From contig NC_034415.1 in NCBI RefSeq assembly GCF_002078875.1, positions 23,274,331-23,338,330 on the forward strand: a stretch of DNA of 64,000 nt. The letters run 5' to 3'. This document shows positions 51,118 through 62,571 of the stretch, piece by piece. Numbering within the stretch: position 1 is the stretch's first letter; each line of letters begins with the position of its first letter. The position numbers were made by a program, and so were the translations under genes. The notes under the pieces were generated by a model, which saw only the letters and a program-made list of their open reading frames with translations, was not told where the DNA came from and did no database searches. The stretch comes from Numida meleagris (lineage: Eukaryota; Chordata; Aves; Galliformes; Numididae).

Positions 51118-54100
51118 TGCTAAATTTCTGAAGATTTCAATAACATTTATGTTTCCAAAATTAAACTTCCCAGATGTGATTTCAGCCAAGCCTGTCAATA
51201 CCAAGGCTATCTTGTTCGTACCAGTACTTGTCACTACGGGAGATTTGGGGTTTTTTTTTCTGGTCAAGGCTACATCAAGCTACTGCATCTCCTCAGCATC
51301 CTTAATGGACCCCTTTCAATTAGACCAGAAGTCTCAGAAACCAGCACGTCATTCAGGCTCACAGCAGTGAAACAGCTCAAGTGACTACTAATGCAAGAAT
51401 CTGCAGAGTTTAGCACTGTCTGGGAGGCACCCACAAAATAATTTCAAGAATCTCATGAATGAATTCAGTTAGATGGAATACAAAATGAGAGACAAACCAA
51501 TCAACCCGGAAAGGATTCTGCCTTCTCATTGTGAATAAGGCATGAACTCTCCAGCATCACTTACATGGAAGACGTGGAAACAAATACCTACACAAAGCAG
51601 GTTCTTCTATCCTTTTCTGACTGGGAAAACATGTTACAAATACAGACCACTTACATTCAGGAAAAAAACACCAGTGCAAGAGCTTCCTCTGCATGTCACC
51701 TGGTGTTCTTGGAATTCCCTCTTCACAAACACTGAGTGACTGGCTGACTTGACTAAGAACAATATTTTTTAAAGGTTCAAGAAGGATCAGTATTCAAATG
51801 CAAGAAATCCAGTAGAGATTTTATGTTTAACTCTTTTAAGCCTTCTGTAAAAATTTTAAACAGTATTCAGAGGTGAAATACAGTTTTGACTTCATAACTT
51901 CTAACTTTAGGCATACTTTCGGTATGAATAATATGAACTCCAATAAAACTCATCCATGCAGTAAGCTCACTGAAGCCAAAGAAATTACTGTTATGACTAC
52001 TTTGGTCTACTGTCTCTTAATTAGCTTCTTTCACATTCAATTGACTGTGCTTTAGCTAGCTCTACAAAAGCAAAGGTTATTGTATATAGAGAAATTGGTT
52101 TGCCACAGATAGGCAGTTCTAAATCATACCGATCTCCCCAAAACAAGGAGTGTCTGCACCCAGATCTCTCCACCTCCGCACAGAAACAGAAGGTATCCGT
52201 CCCATGGTTCAGACAGCTGGGCCGTGCAGAAGTTTCTCTGCAGGACTGAAGATTTGCAGCTGGGAAGAAGTTGGCTACAAGTACAGGGCAGGTATGCAGC
52301 CAAACAGCCAGAGAAGAATGAATGCAAGCAGCATTTGTTTTTTCATCTGCACTGGCAAATTCTCTTTGAAGAACACCCGGGAGATACATGCTAGCTAGGA
52401 AGCATCTGATGCTTCAAGCCTCCCCTGGGGTAGGGAGAAACAGAACTTCTGCAGATGCAGCAGAGGCACGGGGACACTTATTGACCTTGTTGGATGTTGG
52501 GGATCTACACAAATCTCAGGGAAGCAGAAAGGTTTAAAGGCTATATCCCTAGAGTCTTATACTAGAGAGGAAAAAATATACATTCTCCCAAGCTGCAGAA
52601 AGTCAGTGCATACACTAATGAGAAGAACCATGTGCAATTCCTTGGCCTCACCACATATATTCCCCAAAAGTATACAAAGTGGGTCACACATGAATTTAGA
52701 CAAGGATTGATTTCTTATATCAAATATTAAGTACTCTGAGCAGCTTTTTGAACACAGAATTCATTTGATCAGGCATTCATCAAAAGGTTTGGGGTTCGGG
52801 GTTAGCACCCAACATTTCAAATGCTCACACAAGACTTCCAATAACTCCCCAACGCAACAAAACACATTCATGCTTCTCATTTCACGCAACCCTTTCCAGT
52901 TCATCTTTCTATGCCTGCCAGTAGTACCTGACCTCTCTTCTTTCTTTCAGGGTTTTTTGTTTGTTTTGTTTTTAGGTTTCTACAGATGTAAACTAAATGG
53001 ATCTGTTCTCTCTTTTCCAGAGAGCAACCAATCAGTCTTCTTGGTTTTGAGCCCTCCAGGTATTGCCATGGTATGGCTCAACTCATTCAGGTCCACTCTA
53101 TGAGCACATCTTCATGCTTAGAATTACATAGAATTCACTCACCTAATTCCTACTTTCCATTATCAAGATCATTTTGTTCTTAAAACTTTATATACATTGA
53201 AGATTATAATACAGTGTGAAATGCAGTGCTTCACAGATCCAGACAGAGGTAGAAGCTTAGAGAATCAGAGCATTATCTCGATAGGTGGGAGGGGTTACTG
53301 TTTTTAGAGTTGCCTCAACCTTCGGGTAAGGATTCAGGGTGGGTTTTCAAAATCATTCAGGAAAATGTCTATATTTTAGCTTTTCCAAGCAAGCCTAATT
53401 CAAAGCTTCTTCCTGCAAATTTACAATCAGGATGTGCCAGTGCTATAAAGGGTGCACATTCCAACAAAGACATAAAATGCCATATAAAAAGTTTGCAAGA
53501 CAACATCAAAATCAAATAGAACAAAAGGAAGCTCACTACTACTTAAGCCATGTCAACGCAACATGATTCTAGTAGGGCCAGAAGCAGCCAGGAAATGCAA
53601 TTCTGGTAAATCAGGTACTGAATCATAAAATACTTCCTCTTTATATGAAATACACATATAAATAAAAAGAGTATAAAGTTAAAAATCCATTTCTAAAATC
53701 CTCCTGTCAGGAATATAACCCACAGTGATGAAGTACAAGGCATTTATCTTCATTTGCAGGGATGACATAACAACTTATTCAATCTGCTTTGCCACTTGTG
53801 AATTATGTCAGCACCCCAAATGTACAAAAATCAACACTGCTATTGTACTCATCAACGCTCTTCTTTATTTCTTCTTCTCCTTATAATATATTTTTGATCT
53901 TCTAAAAGGCATAAACAACCTGTCAGATATACTCAAGCATATGCAAAATTCTAACTAGACAGACAAAAATAATCTTTGTTCTTTTCCCCCCCATGTGCTC
54001 TGTGGGAGTTTTGTCTTGTTTGTATGATTGATCTGTTTGCACTGTACTTCAGCAAAACTGTTTTTCAAGCATACACATGCAGTTTAAAACAGAAGAAAAA

Positions 54101-55562
54101 TATTTGACACAGTCCTTTTATTGGACAATGCAGATGCAGTACGAAGGAACTTTAGTGTTTAATGAGATTGTAAAATGCATCAAAAATAACATTAGAAAGC
54201 TTATGAAAATAACATTTTTTTCCACAGTACCTTAGTACCCAGAGTTGTATGCCAACAAAATTCTCAGAAAGAAAAAAAAAATAGGATTTCTAATAATTAC
54301 TTTATTTCCTTTGGAAAAAAAAAATGCGTCTTCTGGGGATTTAATGGCAAATGAAACATCTGAAAACTGGCAAAATAAGTTAAAAACAGCAATGATTGCA
54401 TCACCTTTGAAAAAGGTCACGTTTCTCTTGATTGCTCTGGTATGCTATAGTAAGAAAAGCACACTCGTACTTCCCATCTATTTCTCTACATGTTTTCTCT
54501 TCACATACAACCTTACAAAGATAGTATTAGAATACACATGTATTTTCTAGTTTTTGTATAGGAGCACAGTTATGTTGTTTGTTTCTTTTGTCAGCAATGA
54601 AAGTAAAAGTACTGTACTACGTGAAAGACAGTTCCTTGCTTTTACCCTCAGCAAGATTTGAAATCAATTAAGATTGCTTCTTATAACCTACCCTTACCTT
54701 TCATCATTTTCCAACACCAAGTTTTATGATTTGCGTTCCTTGTACATCTCAAAAATCCATGTCTAGGAAAGTTGATAGGAGATTTAGGCGTACACAGAAT
54801 GCAGAATTAAATTAATTGTGCATTAATTACTCCTAATTCACAGCAATTCTACAGTGATCTTATTATAGATGCACTGTACTGGCTTACCCACTTTCCCAGA
54901 ACTTGCTTTTGCAAAACACTAACCTGAATTTCTTCATTTTTGTTATGGTAGTATTCATTGAAGTGAATGAAACTTTGCAAAATATTTTACAGTTGGAGGG
55001 TTAAAAGCCATGAAAACAAAAGATATCACTACAATATTGCAAACATTCTGTACAGATTTCCAAGGCTAAAATGGCACGTTGTCCTCAGCATAATATTTTT
55101 TCCTTGTGCTAATCACAGTCGTCACTGCATAGTTCTTCCCTGCTGAATGACGGGGTAGAGGATCTTTCATTCCTAAAATACCTATGATTTTATGAGCATG
55201 CTCATCAGCTAGTTTAGACAGTGTAATTTAACTGAAGTCAATCCCTGAAAAAGTATTAGGAAACAAATTAGAAAACATGTTTAGCAACAATGCAGTGAGC
55301 TATCTCAGTCTTCTGTATTAACAGTATTAGCTGCTTTTGCAACATATTAACTAGCTTATTTTTCTAGATAGGAATATAGAAACCTCTACAAATAACTCCA
55401 TATCAATAATAATCAGCCCAGCAGGAGCCACCATCTTTAATACTCCTATCTTTTATTTCAGAATGATACTGTTGTTTACCTTGAAGATTAAGGGAGAATC
55501 CTATAATTTCCAGGAAAAAAGTAGGTTTGTTTTTCAGTGTGTTTTCCAGATACCCACCCCTC
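51118..55562. other. Gene-free AT-rich DNA
   Basis: No gene is recognised. A GC-richer segment at about 52020-52480 carries overlapping frames on both strands (up to 122 codons), with no known domain and no convincing exon structure. Polypyrimidine and G/T-rich words occur near 51249-51260 and 52949-52976. Confidence 0.6.
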
Positions 55563-55650
55563 ATTCTGACACTCTCAGTGACCTTAGGCATTTCAACTGA
55601 CCTCTGCAAACCTTAGTCAGCTCAGCCAAAAGGCAGAATCCCTTTGAAAA
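55563..55650 (+). mobile_element. MIR-like SINE relic, central part
   Basis: The words TCTGACACT, GTGACCTTAGGCATTTCA, ACCTCTGCAAACCTTAGTC and AAAGGCAGAAT line up in order with the conserved central region of MIR ('CTGCCACT...GTGACCTTGGGCAAGTCACTTAACCTCTCTGAGCCTCAGTTTCC'). This is the stronger of the two MIR-like matches. The 5' tRNA-like part is not recognisable. Confidence 0.55.
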
Positions 55651-57949
55651 GCAGATGTTACATCAGTGCTGAGTTTTCTTGGGTAAATGCATTTAAATTA
55701 AAACAAAGTTATGACTGCTCGATGACCTTTCAGTATACTTAATGTCAAGGGCCTTTCTTTCAGAGACTAAGTGCCTATCTGGAATTGCTAATGCAATTTA
55801 AAAATTGGAATAAAGAAAAGAATCAAATTGTAACTGCTCACAAACAGAGGTAAGGACTGCATTTTCTTTCATCCCATGTGCTTTAGCTGTATCACACCTC
55901 TTCTTTTGGTTTATTTCAAGATAATTCATAATGTTGCACTGTCTTACAGCTTTGCATTTGAAGTTATGTATTCATGTGGGATCTTTCATGCTGAATCATC
56001 TCAAAACCCATCCAAACAAACTCACAGGCAGAGAACATATCAAAATTTGTAGAAACATTAATATGGTTTAAAAAAAAAAAAAACAACAACACACAAATTG
56101 ATGAAAAAATAATGTTTGGTACATGCAAGAAGCACCAGTTCTATTTAACAAGGACACAATCTCCCACAATAATCCCAGGCCCTGCCACCTGAGCATGGGC
56201 ATTTTCACCTGTCAGGTACCCAGTCCTCTGGCTGCATGGAGCAACTGTGACCTACAGGAAGAGCGAGCAGAGCATGACTTTGTGCGAGTGACTGACAGTC
56301 CCAGGGCCAGGGAGACTCTGCAAGGGGAGACTCCTGACGCAGTCAGAAGTAGGTGTTAATCAGCTTCTCAGTCAATGACTCAGCATGCACAAACATATTT
56401 CAGTATGGTTCCACTGTAATCTCATCTGGATTTAAATCCTTTAAATCACTACCTGCTCTTCTTGGGGTTATATTCCCCTTTTAAGGCAGAGGAGCAAAAT
56501 ACTCATCTTTTCTCTTTCCCTCTCAAATAGAGCAAATCAGGATTTTTTTATTAATTTAGTATCTGAAATGGGTTACCAAACAGTTATTTTCTAACCAAAT
56601 TTACATGTCTTTATATGAAACTGTTCTTAGTGCAACTCCCTAGGAAGCATCTTTATAAACCTGCTCAAATTCTGCTTGCTAATTTACCCTGTTATTGAAG
56701 TGCTGCTACTTGCAAGGCAAAAATGTAGCACTAATATAGAAAGGTCACTCCAGTTTTCTCATCAACAGTGTTCTGAAGTATGAGAAAAAGAGAAATTAAA
56801 CAGAAGTTTACAAATTCCTACATCCAACCCCCCCTAAGACTACATTGCTTCTAAGCCCTTACTAATGATCTTTGCTCTATTGACTGTTATGCTAAGGGTG
56901 CTTGCACATCAGCCTTAGAGGCAAGAGATACTAACTGCATTGCTGCCACATAAGAGCACACTGCACCCACAAATTCCAGAAAAGAATAAGGAATGATGTT
57001 TTGGTCCATGACTGACTTCTTCCTCATCCTCATGCATGTACTTTCTCAGAACTAGCTGTTGCAGGCTGATGTGGCTGAAAGTCTGTGCAGAAAGCATATC
57101 CTCACATATACCATGAGCTATTGTACAAGGAAGGAGGAAGCGAGAACAGAGCAGAAGCACCTGGCACTTTCCCAGTTGGCTGCTGCCCACTTGCTTAAGG
57201 AAGAGCATAGTAGAAAGTTCTCTTCTCATCTGCCTCTGGACCTCCCAGCTCATAGCCTGATCACCTATCAATAACATCAGTAAGTAACAAAAAGTGCTAC
57301 TGCCTCTTTTCCTTCTTCCCCCTACTCTATTCTACCCACTCACAGATATTAACAAAGAATTTTCTGACATTATGGGCTGTGTTTAACCACACAGTTCCTC
57401 AGAGAGACTGGGAAAGAGCCCTCAAGAAGACTAAGCAGGCCAAGCACAGGTTAAGAATCAAAACTTTAATTCAATCTATAATATACTGCATATTATTTTA
57501 AAACATTTATCCTTATGGTACAATGTTAGTACGTTGAAAAATATGCTGCTGTCAATAACAAAGGAACATAGAAGAGCTTCAACCATAGCTCTGAATTTCC
57601 TAATTAACAAAGAGTGTCATTTCCAGTGTTTTATGACCTCCTAGTATACAGTGGGTTTAACCATAAATAAACAAAAAAAAAGTAATTATTAATAAAGAGA
57701 GATTATAAGTTAGAGGTTTAATATTACACTGCTACTATTAAACAAACACAATTAGTGTTGTTTTAATGCATGCTCTCCATTATCTTCTGGTGGCTTGAAC
57801 ACTGAAAAATGAAATTGCATGGCCTTTAATAAATAAAATCCAAGCGCTGTTTATGTTTTGCAAACTTGCAAAGAGTAGCTGACTTCATCACTTGAAAATA
57901 TTCTATATATTTTTGAATCGTTCTCTGGAGATTAACTGAATTCCCTTCA
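55651..57949. other. Gene-free DNA
   Basis: No gene is recognised. A GC-richer stretch at about 56150-56360 and an open frame of 120 codons on the minus strand (56915-57277) have no recognisable domain. An A14 tract followed by CAACAACACAC lies at 56070. The part 57630-57830 is AT-rich with an AACAAACAC/GTGTTGTT inverted repeat around ATTA (near 57742-57763). Confidence 0.55.
56070..56083 (+). repeat. Poly(A) tract, 14 bases
   Basis: A run of 14 A residues followed by a CAACAACACAC stretch. No element body is recognised to its left. Confidence 0.85.
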
Positions 57950-58590
57950 ACACGTTCAAGTCTTTGTTTGACTTTCGGATACCTGAGTTGATGTCTGAGG
58001 ATAGTCTGATCACTCATACGCTCAGACCCAAAGCAGCTTACAAGAATACTGTCAAAAGACACTATGAAAAGCTTTTTTAAAGTTGAAGTAAATAACCATT
58101 TCCTTCTACCATCCCCAACTCCCATTAATTTTTAAAAGACTGCAATCAGTAATGTATCATTTACCTTCAGTAAATCCACACACCATCCACTTCACATGCC
58201 CAGCACTGTCCTCCAAAAGAACCTGCTCTATGATTTTCCCATGGACCAAAACTACGTTGACTGGCATATGGTTCCTTATGTAGATCTCTTGGTAATTTCT
58301 GAATATGGACAAAATGTTTGTCTTTCTCCAGTCACTAAGAACCTCCCTCAATTTTCATGACATTTCAAAGGTGATAGGCAACGACCTCTCAAGGACATCT
58401 GCCAGCTGTCAGTACTTCGAATGCTACCCATCTGCTCCCATGGACCTGAATGAGTCAAGTTCCCTCAAGCAATCCCTGGCTCAACCCTCATTCACTGCCG
58501 CTAGTTCTCCTTGAACCTTGCCACTAAACAGACCCTCGAGGACTAGAAGACCTTTCCAGCAAAGACTGAGGGAAAGAATGCAATGATAGA
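57950..58590 (-). mobile_element. Old CR1-type LINE fragment: reverse transcriptase pseudogene
   Basis: On the minus strand, with stops and frameshifts, the protein order of a CR1-clade reverse transcriptase is clear. It begins with AFFPSVFAGKV (about 58540-58580, cf. NAFFASVFTGK). Then come ELDSFRSMGADG (cf. LRELD..KSMGPDGIHP), QLADVLERSLPITFE, VLSDWRKTNILSIF (cf. DWRKANVTPIF), PVNVVLVHGKIIEQVLLE (cf. RPVSLTSVPGKIMEQILLE), GFTEGK (cf. HGFTKGKSCLT), and VIYFNFKKAFHSV (cf. VYLDFSKAFDTV). The last motif is where the first catalytic Asp of the polymerase should be, and it has become Asn. It ends around ERMSDQTIL. One frame stays open for 64 codons (58157-58351). The catalytic FADD motif and both element ends are missing. 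It is far more decayed than the CR1 at 25492. Confidence 0.88.
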
Positions 58591-61297
58591 TGATGAAATT
58601 ATCATTGACTGTAGAGCCAAATCCAGGCCTGCACTGGGGATGCTGTCATACTAGCACCACAGTTACCACAATGTAAAGGTGAGCATTAAGCTTAATGTAT
58701 TTTTAATGCTGTCCACCTCTCACAACCTTATCAACTTCCTCACACCAAAATGATCAATCAGTTTCATAAGCAATTTCTTCCAGCCTGTTTTTGAAATTAA
58801 ATGGCAGGATGGCCAACACCATAATCCTCACATGCTCATTCGTGTTCAGCTTCAACAATTCTGACGTGCAGGTAATAAGGTTGATTTGAGAATAACCAAC
58901 AGTTCATACAGACAATTTGAGAACATCCAAATCTGTAACCTGGGATCAGCTGAAGTAGGAACCTCCAGCTACACAAGTGGTACAAAGATATCTACCCCAC
59001 ACACAATAGCCAGAGAACATAGTCTACAATTGTTGCAGTGAATTTGTGATGTATACACAAATCCTTAGAAACAAAGCACAAACATTTCCTGTGAGAAGCA
59101 AAAGCAGTCAAATGAAAATACAACAGTCCACTACGGTCTACATCTATTTCATGTCTTCTATGTAATCATGCATACAATTTCATCTTAATCTTGCCCATCA
59201 TATGTTTATCTGTGCTTGTTGAATTTTCAGACATGAATACTGAGACACCATGACCATCAAATATTTTGGATTTGGAATCATATATTCATTGTGCCACTGC
59301 AGTTTTATTCTTCATAACAACAATCTGTCAAAACAGAGCTACCTATTTGTTTCTGCAATACAAACAATGCCAGTCAATTACTGCCTTTATCTTTTGCTAG
59401 GATTGCATGGTAAATCTAGACAACAGATTACCTACACAACTCTTACAATATGCTCTTCTTTTAGGCACTCACAAAAATAACTGAAGGGACCTAATTAGGA
59501 CACAGTTGTTTGAACATATAGGCACAGTAGTAGTGCCTGTACTTAGAATAAATTGCAGCTTTCGTGAATTCCAAAAGCTAGTTGGTCTCTAACTCTCCCC
59601 CATCCTAGAAGTGTCTCTTCTCTCTTTGCAGTAGCATTTTAATGTTTCCACTTCTATTACTAACCTAGATATTCTTTTCTATAATTTCTGCATTTCCTAT
59701 GGACAAAACATCATACTGAAGCTGTTCCCAAAAGGAAACTACAATGTTTCCAAATCCTTCCCAGAACCCTACCATATTTGCTTGTTAATAATTTCTTCTG
59801 TAGATTCCCTTTTACGCTTTTGTACTCTTCGTTACATTCTACCAGACTGCTTGCCCCATTTTCTGTCTAATTCTGATGTTGCCATGGTATCATAGTAAGT
59901 ATCAGAAGTAATGACTCTACAACAGTAGATCACCTTTTACTAACCCACCTTTCTACTATAAAGGAAACAGTCCACCTCAATGAACATTGCTCTTACTAAG
60001 CCTACTTAGAATGCTTATTTTATGCTTACAGACTATACTCCTTTAAATCAACAAGAATTTCGCACACTAAGAATTCCAGATTTATCTTTTGCATCTTCAT
60101 TACTGAAGTACACCTATGACACAGAAGAATTTGCTAAAATATCTGCTCATTTGCCCTTTCTGCTTTTTTCTTATTTGAAATCTTCTGTTGACTGATATTT
60201 CCCAATAAGCTAAGAATGAACACACAAAGAACCCCTTACAATACCTTTGCTAGATATCATTAATCCTCCTAGAAGGAAAAAAAAAACAACAACAAAAAAA
60301 AAACCTTGAGATAAATATGGGGTAGTTACTAGAAAGATTGAGTCCTAACCACCTTATATCAGCTTATATCAACTATAATCCTTCTGCAGGCTTCAAGTTG
60401 TATGCAATGGGCATTTTTGTAGCTCAGAGTATTTAAGAAAAGACTAAGAAAATGGAAAAATCCAAAATTGAGCGCAATTTATGATTTAACATGCTTATAC
60501 TATACACACTGTTTAATTCTCGGAGTGAATCATTTGTATTATTTCCTCATTGTAAAACTCAATTTAGTATCCATTAAAAAACCAGGATGGCTAGATTTTA
60601 ACCTACTATTTCTTTAGCAATGGGACACTACATGATTGACAATGCAATTACCACTGCAAAGTTTCTGTTGCGCTAAGCAATACTTAAAATAGAACTTCAA
60701 TATTTTCACATACAGCACTGTGGGTTTTGTAACTCTCTATTTTTGTGCATCTCCAAAGATCTTTACAGGTTTGAGAGAAATTTCTGTTACCTTCATATTC
60801 ACAAAGAAGGGCATGAATATAAGACATTCTACCATTACTGGCAGAGTATAATCATACTTTTATAAACCTTCATGAATCTTAAGGATGTTATTACTTGAAA
60901 AAGAAGACTCATTTTGAATGGATTTTAGCTCTAAAATTACCTGATTTAAGTCAAGATAGTTTACATGCAAACTACATTGATACCCACTCCTTTCTTTCCC
61001 TTTTCTACCATTTCTCTTAAATTTGCCAGGTACTTCCAGGCATTTTGGAAGCTACCGAGATTTCTCACATTCAACCTCTAGCCCTGAGGTTCATCTATGA
61101 ACGCCAAGGAAAAAAAAATGCTGTAATTTTTGTTCCACCACAACAAATTTTCATTTCACTTCTAGACTCAAACTTTCATTTTCACAGTTCTTTTAGTAGG
61201 TTGCATTTTGTTCACTTGTCTGTTGTTACTGTGAGATACATAGAACACAGTCTTTCCTTTTGCTATTTAAAAGTATTCTAGAATGTTATGGGCACGG

Positions 61298-61311
61298 AAA
61301 AAAAAAAAAAA
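61298..61311 (+). repeat. Poly(A) tract, 14 bases
   Basis: A run of 14 A residues with no recognisable transposon body upstream. Confidence 0.85.
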
Positions 61312-61829
61312 GATAACATTTACATTGCAGTCCTTACTTGAGGAAATAGATAATTTAGGAATTTATTCTAAACTCTAGATTTCAGTGAGGTGTTAATCAG
61401 GAATGGTAGCATATTTTTTTGGCAACTACATTTGCAGTTTTTACTCAAAGTCAACCCTTTTTAATTCGTATAAAAAGCTAATTAATCTATACTAACCTAC
61501 ACATGCAGACAGAAAGCACATAGCCTTGTCACTGAACTAGCAGAGCACTTTGGCAACGTGTAGTGCATAATCTAAATAAACAAATAAACTTCCTTAAATT
61601 CTTAGTAACTGTCCAGACAAGGATCAGAACCTCCCATATTCATATCTATGCAAAGCTAAATATTATGAAAGAAAAGGCTAAAGACATGGAAGTACAGCTC
61701 CTTGTCTGTAGGAGTCTTCCTTGCATCCCATTCAACAGGGTTCCATCAAGTCTCTATGCAGTAAGGTCTACCAATTTCCTTGCAAGAATATTCAGTCTGT
61801 TGCAACTTATTGCTGACAATTTTTACTTC

Positions 61830-61846
61830 AATAATAATAATAATAA
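61830..61846 (+). repeat. AAT trinucleotide microsatellite
   Basis: About five and a half ATA/AAT units, followed by CAACA. A length this short may or may not be variable between individuals. Confidence 0.85.
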
Positions 61847-62456
61847 CAACATGGGATTTATGGAATTCTCATGAAACTGCTTTGAAAATATACCATGTCA
61901 AAGGCACAGGCATGACTCAGCAATTCTGACTTCTGTTGTTACCACATTTTCTTCCCCATCCTAAAGCTTCTTTTATTATTGCAAATCTCCTTTTTGATTA
62001 CTGATCTGTCCCATAACAATTTCTACCAGCTTTCATCACAGTCGCTGACAAAAGGTTCTCCATTTCATTATAAAAGACAATGAGATACCTTACTCTCCTA
62101 ATCTGTTCCAGTAGAAGAAATCAAAACCACAAACCCCACTGAGAAATTGTCTTCCATAAACTTGAACTTTGATACATACAAGCTCAGGTTTCCAGAATAG
62201 AACTATCATTTCGACAATTGCAAAAACAAGCCCAGCTTATGCTCTTAGGGCAACACACAAGGCAGCTTTTTAGACTAATCTGTGCTGTTGGGTCTATAAA
62301 GTTATGCATAGAATTCCCCTGTATTTTCTGAGGACATAAGGAAAGGAGATTAAGGAGTTGATACAATTGAAGAGAAATTGCAAGTGTACCAACAGTGTTT
62401 CCTGGCACATATGCAATCAGTCTTCTAGTTCAGTAAAGAAAAAAACTGATTAGATG

Positions 62457-62571
62457 GTTTTGAGATTTTTTTGTGATTTTTTTCTGTTTGTTTTTTTGGG
62501 GGAGGTGGTGGTGGAGGTAGCTTGTTTTTTGGGGTGTTTTTTTGTTTGCTTTTTGTTGGTTTTTTTTTTTA
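62457..62571 (+). repeat. T/G-rich tract with clustered GG runs
   Basis: About 115 bases composed almost entirely of T and G on the plus strand: T runs of 6-11 broken by G, with a core at 62498-62518 holding a G5 run and five GG doublets one base apart. Such a core could fold as a two-layer G-quadruplex. The strand asymmetry is strong. No coding frame or transposon explains it. Confidence 0.8.

Larger units (their letters stand above)
58591..62456. other. Gene-free AT-rich DNA with simple repeats
   Basis: No gene is seen. Simple repeats are an A/CAA-rich tract at about 60279-60303, an A14 tract near 61298-61311 and an AAT repeat near 61830-61846. Open frames reach 103 codons (61563-61874, plus), but that one ends in the AAT repeat and has no domain. 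Confidence 0.6.

Noticed and set aside
52021..52389. 122-codon open frame on the minus strand overlapping an 82-codon frame on the plus strand
   Set aside because: Both strands being open reflects the local GC-richer composition; neither product is recognisable and no splice structure supports an exon.
53250..53340. Possible minus-strand CR1 3' end (GAATCAGAGCATTATCTCGA then GGTGGGAGGGG)
   Set aside because: Only about 40 bases resemble the CR1 terminus and no ORF2 remains follow, so it cannot be separated from chance.
56915..57277. 120-codon open frame on the minus strand with Cys-rich tail
   Set aside because: No known domain, no signal of exon boundaries, and an overlapping open frame on the other strand.
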